Shown: positions 1 to 13,300 of the stretch, piece by piece
How positions within the stretch are numbered: the first letter of the stretch is position 1
Layout of the letters: each line of letters begins with the position of its first letter
Origin: Pratylenchus scribneri
Taxonomy: Eukaryota; Nematoda; Chromadorea; Rhabditida; Pratylenchidae
Assembly: GCA_030063045.1 (NCBI GenBank)
Contig: JAQSEB010000033.1
Span: 992,001-1,056,000 of the forward strand
Reading direction: 5' to 3'
Length of the DNA stretch: 64,000 nucleotides
Made by a program: the position numbers and the translations under genes
The notes under the pieces: model-generated
Database searches by the model: none
What the model was told of the DNA's origin: nothing
The model's input: only the letters and a program-made list of their open reading frames with translations

Positions 1-1859
1 CGAAAATTCGATTAGCCATTAAAATGGTCATTTGGTCGATTGATTGCAATTCCCCAAGGGCCAATGGATCACAGCCATCGAAGAATGCGACCATCAAAAA
101 GCCAATATAGGCCATCATCAATTCTATTTGGAATAATAAATATTTAAAATTATTACAAATGAATGGATTACGGATGAGAAAATTGGCCGGAATTGTGAGG
201 GAAAGAACGAGGCGAGCATGTTTCAAGGAAGGCATTGAACAATACCGTTGCATGGCCATTTGATTTAGTCCATAAATGCAAGTCCATTGAATGATTCCGC
301 CCACCGATTCCAACCAAATATTATTGTACTTTAATGTACAAAAATGAATAAATAATATTTAATATAATTAACCTGGAGAGGGGAAGGATTCACGCGGAAA
401 CCTTGCCATAATCTGCCGGTTATTTCATTCACTTTGAATACATGCCAAAGACCACCTTAAATAATATTATTTGTGAATGTTGGGAAATTAGAGGATCACC
501 GGCTTGTATTGTTCCCTTCACAATGATGATGCCCAGCCCAGCATAAATGAATACTGCTTGCAATGTGTCCGTCCTAAAATTTAAAGTTTAATCTAATTCC
601 TTCCGGTTATTCCGGTTAGTTTCCGGAAAGTTTTAATCTAATTCCTTCCGGTTGTTCCGGTTAGTTTCCGGAAAGTTTTAATCTAATTCCTTCCGGTTAT
701 TCCGGTTAGTTTCCGGAAAGTTTTAATCTAATTCCTTCCGGTTGTTCCGGTTAGTTTCCGGAAAGTTTTAATCTAATTCCTTCCGGTTGTTCCGGTTAGT
801 TTCTGGAAAGTTTTAATCTAATTCCTTCCGGTTGTTCCGGTTAGTTTCCGGAAAGTTTTATAATTCCTCGTGTTTTCCGCATATTTTACAAATTTATGAC
901 AAACAATTTTTGGGACCTTAATTCATAAGAAATGCCGAATTATTTCAACACCTCAAAATTTAGAAAATTTGGGGACCAACTCTTTTATTTATGGATTTTT
1001 TTGGCAAATTATAGCAGATTTTTTAGAGCTTTAGGAACTAAGAAAATGCAATAAAAAATTTTTAAGTTCACTCTACTAAGAACTATGGTTCCTCAAAGTC
1101 GAGACTGAGACCGGGAAATTATTGGGGGGAGGAGTTTTAAAAGAGGTTAAAAGGTAAAATTAATTTTAAGGAAATTCTGATGAGGGGATCAAATCACCAA
1201 ATGACGGCTTTGATGCCCCCTGCGGCTGTGTAGACCGTGGATACAATGCCAACAAGGAGAATGAAGGGAAAAACGGAGAATCTGGTAACTCCGGAAAGGG
1301 CAATTGAAGGAGCATAAATGACCACCTTTAAAGAGGGTCAATTGAATATTTTTGTATTTTAAAAACACTCACGGCCATATATACGAGTGTATTAAGCATG
1401 AAAATGAGGGTGGCCATTCGGCGGAGGATTCCACTGTGGAAACGCAATTCAAAATATTCATATGAATTTAGGCACTAATTTTAATAAAAATTGGATTCAA
1501 AAAAAATGAAATTGAAGGAAGGAAACCTTGAGTTTAAAGAAAATTGGAATAAAAAAAGCGCCGATCATTGGGAATGCCAATGAGCCGAATAAATTGAAAA
1601 GGCACATCGCCGATCCTCGGGTGTAAATTTCGGCAGGCACACCGAGAAGGCCAATTCCGGATACAAAAGTGGTGAGAAGGGAAAGGCAAACGGGAAGGAC
1701 CGGAAGACGACGGCCTCCGTCCAAAAAATCGCCAGTTTTGCTTCGGGGACGGCCAACGGGCTGACGGCGAAAATTGGGCATAAATCCATGGTAAAGGCCA
1801 ACACTAAGGGAAAGCAACAAAAATCCACCGAAAACGACAAAATCAACAACCGAAAACAT
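1..1859 (-). CDS. SLC5-family sodium-coupled solute symporter (N-terminal part, runs off the window)
   Basis: A multi-exon gene starting at 1859 and leaving the window at position 1, so only the N-terminal half is present. The first exon gives a membrane segment after MFSVVDF, then a linker with [20 protein letters not shown] and [13 protein letters not shown], the pattern of SLC5 helices 1-2. Later exons (about 1378-1445, 1198-1325, 375-570, 155-315, 1-120) give [43 protein letters not shown] and FFDGCDPL, all SLC5A5/A6/A8-like signatures. By family knowledge it imports a small organic or vitamin-like substrate using the plasma-membrane sodium gradient; the substrate cannot be read from sequence. 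The intron between about 574 and 1196 carries a 45-bp tandem repeat. Confidence 0.88.
586..860. repeat. 45-bp tandem repeat, six copies, in an SLC5 intron
   Basis: Six nearly identical 45-bp units, each containing TTCCGGTTGTTCCGGTTAG followed by TTTCCGGAAAG and a TTTTAATCTAATTCC spacer. Copies differ mainly by A/G in GTT(A/G)TTCC, in the order A,G,A,G,G,G from left to right. TTTCCGGAAA is a short palindrome. The unit shares its TTCCGG and GTTTTAAT blocks with the 36-bp array in the gamma-glutamyltransferase intron. Confidence 0.97.
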
Positions 1860-2666
1860 TTTCTTGAATAAAATAGGGGGGATTTAAATGGAAATGGGGG
1901 AAATTATTCCATTTTAATAGTTAATAATTAATTTAATCATTTTCCTAGAAAATCGGAAGAATTCATAGGAATTAATTGGCAATCAATTGGGTAATCTAAA
2001 TTAGGTAAAAAAAAGAAAAAAGAACGAGGAATGAACCCCAAGATCATCATCATATTTGGCCTCCCTTTCCCTTCCTTATCAAATTGATAAAGCCACAAAG
2101 TTTAAAAAGAAGGAAATAAGAAGCAGAGGATTGGCAGCCGGCTTAATGGACCGACCAATTAAGGAATCGAACATTTCTGCTGCTTGGAGGATTAATAAAA
2201 AAGGGCAAAACTGATTTACATGAGAAGGACAAAATAATTTTCTAATAAGTTTTCCGGAAGAATTGTAAAAGTTTTCTTGAAGCATAAAAAGAAATTACAA
2301 ATAGAGGAATGAATGAAAATGTTAAGAGATTTTGTAGTCTATGTTTGATCGAATAAAAATTAAAATGTTGGTTCATCAGCCAAAATGGGGAACTCTGATA
2401 ATGTAAAAAGTTAAGCTTTCTTTTGTCTATCTTAAATTGGCAATTTATCAATTTTTAAAACAGAGGGGTTTAGTTTAAACCAATTTTGGTTTTTTTATTC
2501 AAAATTAAATTAAAATTCATGGCAAAATATATTGGAATTGGGAGAGAAATATCATTTAAATAATAATAACATGGGGATTGGGGAACATTATTAAAATTGG
2601 GAAATGCGAATTGGATTAAATTAAATAACAATATAATTCACATTCAAATGTAATCATAATCACTTT
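1860..2666. other. Intergenic: SLC5 upstream region and MSH-5 downstream region
   Basis: AT-rich sequence between two minus-strand genes. It should hold the SLC5 promoter and the msh-5 3' end. The short open frames show no domain or signal peptide that I can support. Confidence 0.6.
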
Positions 2667-5600
2667 TCATTCTTCATAAAATGATTCTTCCTCAATTTCC
2701 TCATAATATATAGTTTCACCAGATTGTTGAAAAGTTTGATTAAGTGGAATTGGGGCTAATTCGGTAAAAGTGCCACCGGCTCGAAGATGAACATAAATCT
2801 AATAATAAAAATATATTTACGGATATTTCCCCTGTTTTTACCTCTTCCGCTCGATCAATCACAGTGCGGGGAATTCCCATTTTGAGTGCAGTGAAATTGG
2901 CATAGGACAAATCAGTGATGCCATCCATCAAATTGAAATGGAATTCCAAACTGTCATCTTCGAGTTTTGAGACGCCCATTGTCTGGAATCGAACCAATTC
3001 ATTTGGATCATTGATTAATTCAGGCAATGAATGGAAATGGGAGGCCACAATCACATGGGGGCAACGATCAATTTGTCCTTCCAACCAATAATTCAGCGAA
3101 CTAGCCAATAAAGAGAGGCCAACTTCCTATAAAAATGAAAGGGAAATTAAAATGGAGGAAAAAGATGGGTTACCGTCATTGTGCCTTTGCCGAATTCATC
3201 AATGATAAGCAGCGAATTTTGATCACTTCGTGAAATTGCGCGGGACATCTGAAAATGAATGAATAAATGGGCTGGATACCCGGATATTGGATACCCGGAT
3301 ATATATAAAAAAAGGGATGCTTTTTGCTTTAATTAAGTAAGGTTCTCCCATTAAGATTTTAATTCGAAATTCTCATGGCCCACTCCGCTCGCACATAGAT
3401 AACATTTTTCTTATTTTAAACTGCTTTTTAGCAATATGGCATTCCAAAAAATTCAAAGAAATCATAAAACCCATTCCCCCACCCACAAAAATGTTCCCCC
3501 ACCTATGTTCATCTAAAAAATATTTGCTCTTGGATGGATTTGAACCCGCGACCTCCGCTCTTCAAGTCCCCCCATCTTCACCATTTGGCTATGAAATTAC
3601 AATCTTAAATTTGCTATTTTTGCTCATCTCACTCATACCCGGGGTTATGAGAATTAACCCTCATTTATAGCTGATTCCAAATTGAAAATATTAATTTTAA
3701 AATTGGATTACTTGTTTCAAATCATTTGCGAATGAGGACATTCCATCCAGGACAGAATCCACACTGTAAATGCGCGACATTATTCGATTAATTGGGCCAA
3801 TAATTGCCCTTGAGGCGGGCACAAAACATCCAACATAGGCCATATAAACAATTGTGCCAACCTTAAAAAATAATTAATAATTAAATATTCAAATTAATTT
3901 GTACCATTTTCAAATAAACACTTTTTCCGGATGAATTCGGCCCAAACAAAATTTTAATTTTGCCAAGTTCCGTTGAACTTCTAAAAATATTGGGAAATTT
4001 AGTGTTTATTATTTTTGGCTAACATTATTGGATTTGGGACAAAATCTCGCAAAGTTTGGCACAAATGTTCAGCAACTGGATGACGGCCTTGTTCAATCAT
4101 CAACACCGGTTGGTCAACAAATTGAGGTCGAACCCAATTATAGTTTCGGGCAACGGCGGCACTTTAAATTGAATAAAAATTGAATTGGAATTATTTTCTC
4201 ACAGTGAAATGAGGCAATCCAATGTTGCACCAATGCCAACGGCTTGCAAAACAACCTTCCGGAATTGAAGTAACCTTCGCTCCAAATTCAATAAAATATT
4301 CCTTTCGGCATCGATTATTTGCATTTTAATATCGCCAACTTCTTCGTCCAACATTCGCATTCGCTCCGTTTTATAATAATTAGTGCCTTCCGAAGTGAAA
4401 ATCTAAAAATAAAATTGGAAATATCAAAAATTTTAATAAATAAAATGCAAACCAATTCCACAATGCTTGAACTGTTTTTAATCAGGGATTGTGCGGATTC
4501 ATCCAACATTAATAAATAGCCAATAATTGGGACATATGCCACACTGCATCCGTCCATATTTAAGTCGGTGGCCTCCATTTTGGCCACTTCCGTCAATTCT
4601 TCCGGCAAATTCTCATAACGTTCCTTCCCTAAAATAAACAAAATAAATTGAATTCTATTATCATTTACTTGAGTCCAAATCCGGATCAATTCCTTTGAGT
4701 ATAACAATTCGATTTTCACTGAATGATTCTTGAAAATCAATCTAAAAATTTAATATTAAATTATTATAATTTATTGTGAAAATGGCAAACCACTGCATTC
4801 AATAAAGCGGCCACTTCCTGCAATTTCCCACCCAGGCATTCGTGTCTTCCCTTCAAAATTGGCAATTTTACTTCATATTCATCCAAATATTTTCCAATTT
4901 TGACCATTGCACAAATTGTCTAATAAATTCAGCATTTTTGGTTTAAATTAATTAAAAACCATGAAAAAATTCCTCCAATCACTTAATGGTGCATTTCCAC
5001 GACGCATTCTATGGAAAATTCCCTAAAAAATTTATAAAAATGAAAAATAAGTTTTTGGAATATTTACTTTGACGGATGAAATTTCCTTCATAAATGCCCG
5101 AAGTCCTTTTGTAATTTCCATATTGCAATCTTGGTACAAATATGCAATGGCCTCATGCCTTTCCGTCAACACTTTCATATCTTTGGTTGGCCGTTCAAAC
5201 CACATTCTTTAATGAATTAAATATAAATTCAATGTTTTAATTTTTGTACCTGAGCATTTGTTTTCCGGGTGTTGAGCGACAAAGATTGCACAATTTGAAG
5301 AGGCTCATCCCCTCGCGTCGATTATTACCCCAAACAAATTTTTGGCGAATGGATTTTGGAATATATTCGGAATAGAATATTTCCAATGCCCGAATTGTCA
5401 TTGAGTCGACTTCGATGCAATTTTCCCTTTAAAATATTATCATTAAATTGTAATTAATATTAAAAATTTACAGAAAATAAAGATTGATTTTGTCGAAACA
5501 GGTTCGAATATTGAAATTAATATTTTCGTCATTTTCACTTTTCTGTTGCGGCCCAGCATTTTGTTGTTCAATAAAACGGAAAAGTGCACCCAATGCACGA

Positions 5601-6353
5601 ATCTGAACAAAAATATTAAAATTTAAATATATTCAAATAATTAAATAACCATATTTGTCGATGCAAAATCGAAACGGAATGAGGCCATCATATTCGGGTC
5701 ATTGACCCCGTCTTCAAATAATTGAACAATTCTTTTCTTGGCCAGTCCAAAACCTAAAGTTAAGATTTGAAAAATGGAAATTTATTTAATTTACTGAATG
5801 AAATATCCGGCAAAAAGTGAATTGAAGGATGCCAAAGGTTATCTTCCATTTCTTCTTTCTCATCATTTGCTGCTTCATTTTGGTTATTGCTTTTGTCATT
5901 ATTGCTCATTCTACTGCTGAACATTTGAGTTTGTGATGGCATTATTGAAGAAATATTGGGCGTTTCGGGCACAATTGAATTATTCAGAAATGATGGATCG
6001 ATGGCACTTTCATCAATTAAATTTGGCAGTAAATGGTTGCCTGCGAAAATATTGATTAATTTTTGAATATTTTTGAACTCAAAAACTCACATTCTTTCCT
6101 CAAAAACATTTGAAATTCTGCTTCCTGTGATCGATTGGCAAGTATATGGGTTGGCCTCGATTCGCGTAGAACTGTAAATTTTATAATTAATTTATGATTA
6201 TTTAAATAAAATCATACGTTGACTAAGCATTACAAAATCGCTATCCTCGGCCAAATCCAGCATAATTTTAATTTCTCGTTCATCCTCATCATACAATGCT
6301 GCACCCAATCTCTTTAAACTGTAAGAAAGTGCACACAGAATTTGTGGTGCCAT
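2667..6353 (-). CDS. msh-5: MutS homolog MSH-5 (meiotic crossover protein)
   Basis: Start at 6353 (MAPQILCALSYSLKRLGAAL), stop at 2667-2669, with many short exons. The ATPase end is clear: Walker A FGPNSSGKSVYLKM (about 3910-3985), then VGCFVPASRAIIGPINRIM and RIYSVDSVLDGMSSF (about 3715-3860), Walker B LLIIDEFGKGTMTEVGLSLL (about 3110-3250), then CPHVIVASHFHSLPEL and the MGV/LEFHFNLMDGITDLSYAN block. VGCFVPA plus the CPH.F.A..F.SL wording matches MSH5 rather than MSH4 or mismatch-repair MSH2/3/6. MSH5 pairs with MSH4 as a clamp that stabilises recombination intermediates and promotes crossovers in meiosis. The C-terminal tail is acidic (YYEEIEEESFYEE). The largest intron (about 3255-3700) contains a tRNA-like sequence. 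Confidence 0.93.
3526..3600 (-). other. tRNA-like sequence (probable tRNA-derived relic) in an MSH-5 intron
   Basis: Read on the minus strand, 75 nt carry a recognisable B-box-like T-arm, GGTCGCGGGTTCAAATCC, and a weak A-box-like CATAGCCAAATGGTGAAGATG. T-stem and acceptor pairing are poor and no anticodon arm is convincing, so this is more likely a relic or SINE-like sequence than a working tRNA. Confidence 0.35.
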
Positions 6354-7135
6354 TTTTCACTTGCTGATCAAAATTATGATCTAATAAATATTTTAATTCA
6401 CTATTATAAAAAAAACACTGCCACACAATTTTGTTATGCATCAATCAATATCTGTCGATTCCAAAAATCAAATCAAAATTAGCGAAAACTGATAGAGAAA
6501 ACGAGATTGATTGATTTTGATTGATCAATTTGGGATAAGATTTCATTTTATTGCAACATTTTTGATCAAAATAAATGTTATTCATTCAAAATATACAGTA
6601 TAACAACTGCAAACACAGTAATTAAACTGGGAAGTAAATGAGTCCATTTTTCCGAATTCATATCTCGGTAATATTCTAACCAATTTCAACCATCTTGGTA
6701 TCCTTCGAAAGAGGAAAGAAAACTGTTTTTAATTTTAAATAAATTTTGCCCCAAATATTTTAAATAATCAGAGTTTTACACTACTTACTAGTATAACTTT
6801 TGTTAATTAATATGAGATGGATCATTTTATAATCGATGATGATTATATTAATGGATGGGACATGGAATGGAATGCTAATAAGCAATAAGCATGCATGTGA
6901 TGATGTTTTAGTGTTAGGGCGGACTGCGGTTCCGTTTTATCTTGACATTCTGTTTTTAATACCGTAAAAAATTTTCCAACAGCAGAAATGTACAAGTACC
7001 GGTTTTGGAACTTTAAGGCTAACCAAGCCCCAGCATTAATGGTTCGGAGTTAAAATGTAAATTGAAATTTGAAATTTTATCAAAAATAATAAATTTTAGA
7101 AATATTCATATAATAAATATTATGTTTTATAAAAT
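6354..7135. other. Intergenic: MSH-5 upstream region
   Basis: AT-rich sequence with long T and A runs between two minus-strand genes. It should include the msh-5 promoter and the nuclear receptor 3' UTR. No further gene or clear repeat seen. Confidence 0.6.
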
Positions 7136-9742
7136 TCAAACAATTACGGATATGTTTTTTGGAAAGCCTAAATTATATCCATGTTTGAGATGGAATGTTT
7201 CAGCATATGTTATGAAAATTTCGTGGTTTTGGGCACTGCCAAAAGCAGAATCGACGAGATGAAGACATTCAGCATAACGTTTAGCCCCCTCACAATGGCC
7301 AAGTCGTATTTGCAAATATTTGAGCAATATTTGGGACAAACGAACTTGTTCCGCATAAAGCAAATCCTGGGAGCTTTTGGACAGACCGAAAATTGCTTCA
7401 AAATATTAGATACAATTATTTTGAAAAATATGTTAACCAGGATAAGAGCAAAGAATGGCCAATAATAGTCCAAATTCCTCGAATTTTAACAAAGGAACTC
7501 GCAAAAATGGATCCACACATCTGCTAAATGATCTTTCGACCAAAAGCATAAAACTATAAAGGAAAATATGCACTTTTCCTCCAAACATTCATATTCTCAC
7601 TCACCGTTCATCATTTCTGTATTCCGGAACGGAACCGAATATTTCCATGGTTGTCAATCCATCTGTGCCTTTCCAGCATTTGGAGCCAAGTTGGGAGGCA
7701 AAGAAAGAATTTATGAAATAATTTATTGGCATACGAAGTTGCCTAACCATATATATCTTTAATTGGAAACATTTTGATGATAATCATTTTAAATTTTACT
7801 TTTTCACTTGGAGACAAATTCTTAAATGCGGGCATTGCCTTCATAAAACCAATAGCAAGAAGTCGATAGACAATCTAATAAAATGGACAAGAATTGCATA
7901 TAAAAACAGTGAATTACCGTGGATTTCATTATGCGCGGATGATATTGATGGGTTTTGTACATTTTGCTGAATTCAGAAAGTAATTTTGTTCTTTCTGTTC
8001 CCAACAAAGCTGATGGATTTGACTGGGAATAAGCAAATTAAAACAGTAAATTATTTTCATATTTACTTTGAATGTTTCTGCCAATCCCAATAAATTGTCC
8101 GAGCCCATCAATAAATCCTCAAGTTTTGTAAATTTATCCAAATAATTGTCGGCCAAATCCATGAATGAACCCCATATTCGTCGATAGCAATTGGCCAATC
8201 GACAAAATGATTTTATTTCATTTGCCTCCTATTCCAAATTATTTAGGGTAAAAATCCCAATAAATTACCCACCCGGCTAAAATTATTCAACAAATTTTCG
8301 GATGCACAAATTTGCAATAAACTTGGCGGACCAGCCGGCTTTTTCTTTAAATTTCTGCAAAATATCTAAAAAGGAATAAATTTTACCAATATTCAAATTA
8401 AACTTGCATCCAATTGATGGAGGATGGAAATTAAACGGGACATTTGCATTGTTGCCAAATGTTGGGAATCGAAAATTGACTTCAATGATTGAAGCCATTG
8501 AGATGAAATTCTTTCCAAATAATTTTCCCATTCCCAAAAATTAAATTGAGATAAAGATGAATTCGAACAAATTGTGGCCACGAAAATGGCCATCATTGCG
8601 CAAAAATCTGGATGTCTTAATTTTTGTGGCATCTTTTTTAATTGCCGGATGAATGCATAAATTCCCCTCATTTGTTCACATTTTGCCCTTCAAAAATTTT
8701 GTAAATTTATTTTGTTTTTTAATAACCTTTGATATTTTTGCTTATCCTGCTGGAAAATATGCGATGAATTTGACCATTTTTCTATTATTTCTTCAAGCGA
8801 ATCCAAATCCATGATGAGCCCAAAGGCAATATGAAAAAGACTGTCCTCTTCCCATTCAAAATGCTTCAATGAAAAGAAGGCAGCATTCAACAAATTTAAT
8901 TGGTCAAAACAATCATCGAAAATGGATTTCTAAATTAAATTAATTAACTCTTTCCGGAGTAATTTTGGCACCTTTATTTCCTTTTCCATTCGGCCAAATG
9001 GTGGGATGGCCGTTTCGAGCATTGCTATTAAAAATGGTTTTGTGCCATTTTCCATTCTTCGAAAGGCCAATTCTGTCTCCGGAATTATCATCTTTAATCA
9101 TAATTTTATTTAATTTTGTTTAAGTATTAATCAAACAATTTATATTTCAATTTTTATTTAATAATTTAAGTTAATAATCTTCTAATTTTTCCTCCGCCCA
9201 ATATTTATATTTTATTTACCATATTTTCTTTTTGCCCATTTTCCTCATGCAATGCCATGAAAAGGGATTTCTGCTGGATTATGTATTGATTGTGGGCCGC
9301 AACAAATTTGTCCAATAAATTTTTGCCGTCATCATCGCCGGAATGCAATTCTTCATTTTCCTCATCCTCATTGTCCAAATCCACATTTCCACCAAATTTA
9401 CTTCTGAATTTCATGCCCGCCCGTTGGCAAACCATAAATCGACATGCCTTACATCTTTTCCGTGTGCCTTGGAAAATGAATTTTTGGTCAAAATGATTTC
9501 AATTTTGAAATCAAACCAATTTTAACATTGCATCGATTTGTGCCCCGAATACATTTATAAGTGAGTTTATTCACAACGCAACGCCTTAAAGGAAAATAAA
9601 ACAGCAAAAAATGTTGAAAAAACCGAAAAAATGAGGAACACGGTCGACAGGTGATGACACCAAAATGTTGGCCATGGGCCGATTCCCCACAAACCGAACA
9701 AAACAATCCTTCCACTGCCGTCGATGGCCAAGTAGTGATCAT
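7136..9742 (-). CDS. Nuclear hormone receptor (NHR family transcription factor)
   Basis: Start at 9742, stop near 7136. The DNA-binding domain is complete once introns are removed. Zinc finger 1 is [21 protein letters not shown] followed by SSFFRRC, with an intron inside SSFFR/RC. Zinc finger 2 spans [12 protein letters not shown] and, after an intron, [19 protein letters not shown]. All eight zinc-binding Cys are present. An acidic hinge follows ([16 protein letters not shown]). The ligand-binding domain is a run of helical exons between about 9100 and 7136, including [19 protein letters not shown] and late helices [20 protein letters not shown]. This fits the expanded nematode NHR set derived from HNF4-like receptors. 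Ligand and targets cannot be predicted. The C-terminus after [14 protein letters not shown] may include one more intron. Confidence 0.9.
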
Positions 9743-10311
9743 TTGCGAAGAGTCGAAATAATGAGGTATTTCAATATTTTGTTTACTTTTGAGACGTTTT
9801 AAATATTTTTATTATTCGTTGTCATTGGCAACTAATGAATTCTTCACAAATTGAATGCAATAAATGCTAACAAAACAATAACTTAAAAATGAATTTTTTG
9901 GCAATTTGGCCGAAACCAAATCGATGGAAAATGGACCAAATTTTGTAGTTTATATATAAAATGGTGAATGAATGGAGAGAGGGGACAGGGGAAGGGACCA
10001 ATTGAGTAAATATTGGGCCTCGACTGTTTCCTCTCGACTCAAATTTGAGAAAAAAAGCATAGAAAATAAAAATGTAGTCTATACATATTAAATTACTAAA
10101 AATTAGGGAAAATTCAATTCCTTTGAATGAATAAGAAGAATGAATAAAAATTTATTAACAATAAATTATAATAAAATATATGTAAAAATAGGAATCAAAA
10201 ATGGAACTGTGACATATGTAATTGTTTAAATGAAGAGAAATTTTTGTTTTTTACCCGTTCTTCCATCCTTAAAATTCATTTGGCAATTTCGTCTCAGTCA
10301 GGTTTCCGCTT
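9743..10311. other. Intergenic: nuclear receptor upstream / receptor kinase 3' region
   Basis: AT-rich sequence between two minus-strand genes. No coding signal or structured repeat supported. Confidence 0.6.
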
Positions 10312-13300
10312 TCATTTTTCCATTTGGCTTTCTTCCTCCCTGTTTCCTTCCATTTCCAATTTTGTGGCAAATTTTTGGCCATCATTTTCCTCCTCCCCAA
10401 TTCGATCATTATTCTCAATTTCTTCGCCTCTTTGTGCCTTCAATTCCCCGTATGAAACATTGTAATAATCCTTTTTGGCATCCAATTTCAAATATGCATA
10501 TTCATCGCTGACATTCTCTAATTGTAGGGCCAATTGTTGGCGAATTGCCCCAAAATCGGGCCGCATCCGATGGTCGGCTGACCAACAAGAACACATCACT
10601 TTATAGCTGAATTAAAGGCAGAATTAGTTATAATTTTCCATTCAATTCTTACTATTCATTTGGACAATTATCCGGCTGGGCTATTCGATTGCCAGACTCC
10701 AAAAAGGCCAACATATCGTCGGGCTGAATTCCCGGGTATGGAGTGCCGCCCAATGTGATTATTTCGAACATCAAAACACCAAAAGACCATCTAAATGGGA
10801 ATAAAATGGAATAAATCAAAAAACAATGAATACTCACACATCGGAACTTGTTGTGAATTCATAATGTCGAATTGCCTCTGGCGACATCCTAAATTCAACC
10901 AAATTATATTAATTTTCTTTTGACCAACCATTTAATTGGCAATCTTCCCCCTCGTCCTTTGTAATTTGAGCTGTCCGCATAAATAAATCGGCAAAGACCA
11001 AAATCACCAATTTTAGCATGCGTTTTCTCATGGACCAAAACATTTCTGGCTGCCACATCCCGATGCACAAAACCCTTTTGGCTCAAATATTCCTATAAGA
11101 GGGAATGAATTGAATTGTGCATTTCATTCTCACCAATCCATAACTAATTTGCACCGAAAACATCAACAATTGTTTGACGGTCATTATCATTGATCGATCG
11201 AATTCGGCATCGCATTCTGGGTCAGAATATGGCACACCGGCATCATCCAATTCTAACATATATTTGCATCGATGGCGCAGAAATTGTAGAAGATCCCTTT
11301 AATATATTTGTCAATTAATTAATTAAAATTGAGGAATTACCCATCACTACAGTATTCCACCACAAGACAATATGGTTCTGATTGGGTGACGCAAGCCAAC
11401 ATATTCACCAATCTTTCGTGATATCCCAATGTTTTCATTAATCCAATTTCGCGAAGGAATTCGCTCTTTGATAGATCATCAGCATATTCTAATAAAATGG
11501 AAGGGAATGTTTTGTTTTTGGCTGAATATATTTTACCTGGCAACATTTTCACTGCAACCAATGCATTTTCTGCTCGTAAAAGGCCTATTTTAATTGAAAT
11601 TAATTAAAAATTAATATTATTCAAACCAATATTCAAATTGTTTCCATCATTTTTTAGTCGATTTATGCCCACCAATTTGCCCAAATAAACTGAACCAAAT
11701 GCACCGGCACCCAATTTTTTGTCCTCATAAATTATCAAATTCTTTCGTTCCAATTCCCATGGATCTTCCCTACAAAAATATTTTTTATTTTAAAATTTTT
11801 CCATTTTCCCACCTTCTTGAAGGGAAGTCCGTGTATCGTTGTTCCCTTCCCCTCTGCATTGCCTCAAGGTTCAATCTTTTCTTCTTTATTTGGTCTTTTT
11901 GGCGGCGAATCCAACAAAAAATTGTCAAAATTGCCACCAAAAACAATGCCAATAATACAATAATGCCAATGACCAAATATGGAACGATGTTTCGCTGTAA
12001 ATTCATTACAAATTAATTTCAGAAAAATGAATAAATTTCACTCACCTTTTCCATTTTTTTGCCCTTCCCATTTTCGTCCTCATCTCCTTCCTCTTCTCCA
12101 CTTTCGTATGAATCTCCTCCAATATATCCATTTCTGTGCAAAAACAATGGATATGCATATGGTTTGGTGGATTTGTCCGCCGAAACAACATCGGGCAGAC
12201 TCAAATTCTTTGGGTCCATTATGGCACAAAGGACCACCTTTGAATTGGTTTATCAATAAAAATATTATCAATTCCCACCCCATATTCCGTGTGCATTTTC
12301 AGTCCATGCAATGTGATTAAATTTTTCGAATTTCCATTAAATCGCTAATAAAAATGGAATTTATTTTACTTCCCAAAATGCCAACTTTGCATCCATCATC
12401 CGAAAATTCGGCACAACTTGTTTGTTGGCCAATCACTTTGGTTACATTCACTTTAAAATATTTTTAATTCTAAAATATTCCACAAAAATATTTACCCATA
12501 TCAGCCATAATCCCATTCCTTGACTTCCTTTCGGCATTTCCATAAATGGCCACATAATATTTTGGCTCTCTTGTTTTTATTCTGCCCATCGGTTCAAATG
12601 TTAAACTCACTGAAACTGTTTTTTCCTTTGTTTTTGGCTCAATTTTCTGTTCAATTCAATTGTATTAAATATTCCCTCAATTCATTGTACCTCCTCATCA
12701 ATTGTATAATTGAAATGGGTGAAATGAAAACCGCAAACTGGTCCATTTTGATTAATTCCAATTTTGTCGGCGCAATATTCCACCAATTCTGCTCCTTCCA
12801 CATTTTTACACTCTAATAATTGGACTAATAAAGGAACGGAATAAATTTATAATACGGATATCAATGGATCCGAAATCATTTTGTCCGGCAACAATTGAAT
12901 ATTCCCTTCCACATTTTATTGAATGAATTTGTTCGACCGCATAAACAAAATTACATTTCCGGAACATCATATCAGCGCCTTTAAATTATGCAATATAATA
13001 AATATAATTTTGTCCTCCTTCATTTTCATACCCAAATTTGTCATTATTCTATTTGGCTTTGTTCCTCGGAACTTAAACAAAATTATTAAGTCATTTTATT
13101 TTGTATTTTTTTTTACAAAATCGGGAAAAGGTGTGGCCATATTCAAATCGGGTTCAGTGCAACTGACTAAATGGAAAATTGGATTCACTTCCAAATCATC
13201 GATGCCAAATGGCCAGCCTTAAATTAAAACATAAATTGACGAATTAATTCCAATCCAAAACCATTATATTTGAATTCCAATTCCAAATTCAGCGTGCCAT

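Noticed and set aside
2079..2451. Small minus-strand frames between SLC5 and MSH-5
   Set aside because: Composition is ordinary AT-rich noise, with no domain, signal peptide or splice support.
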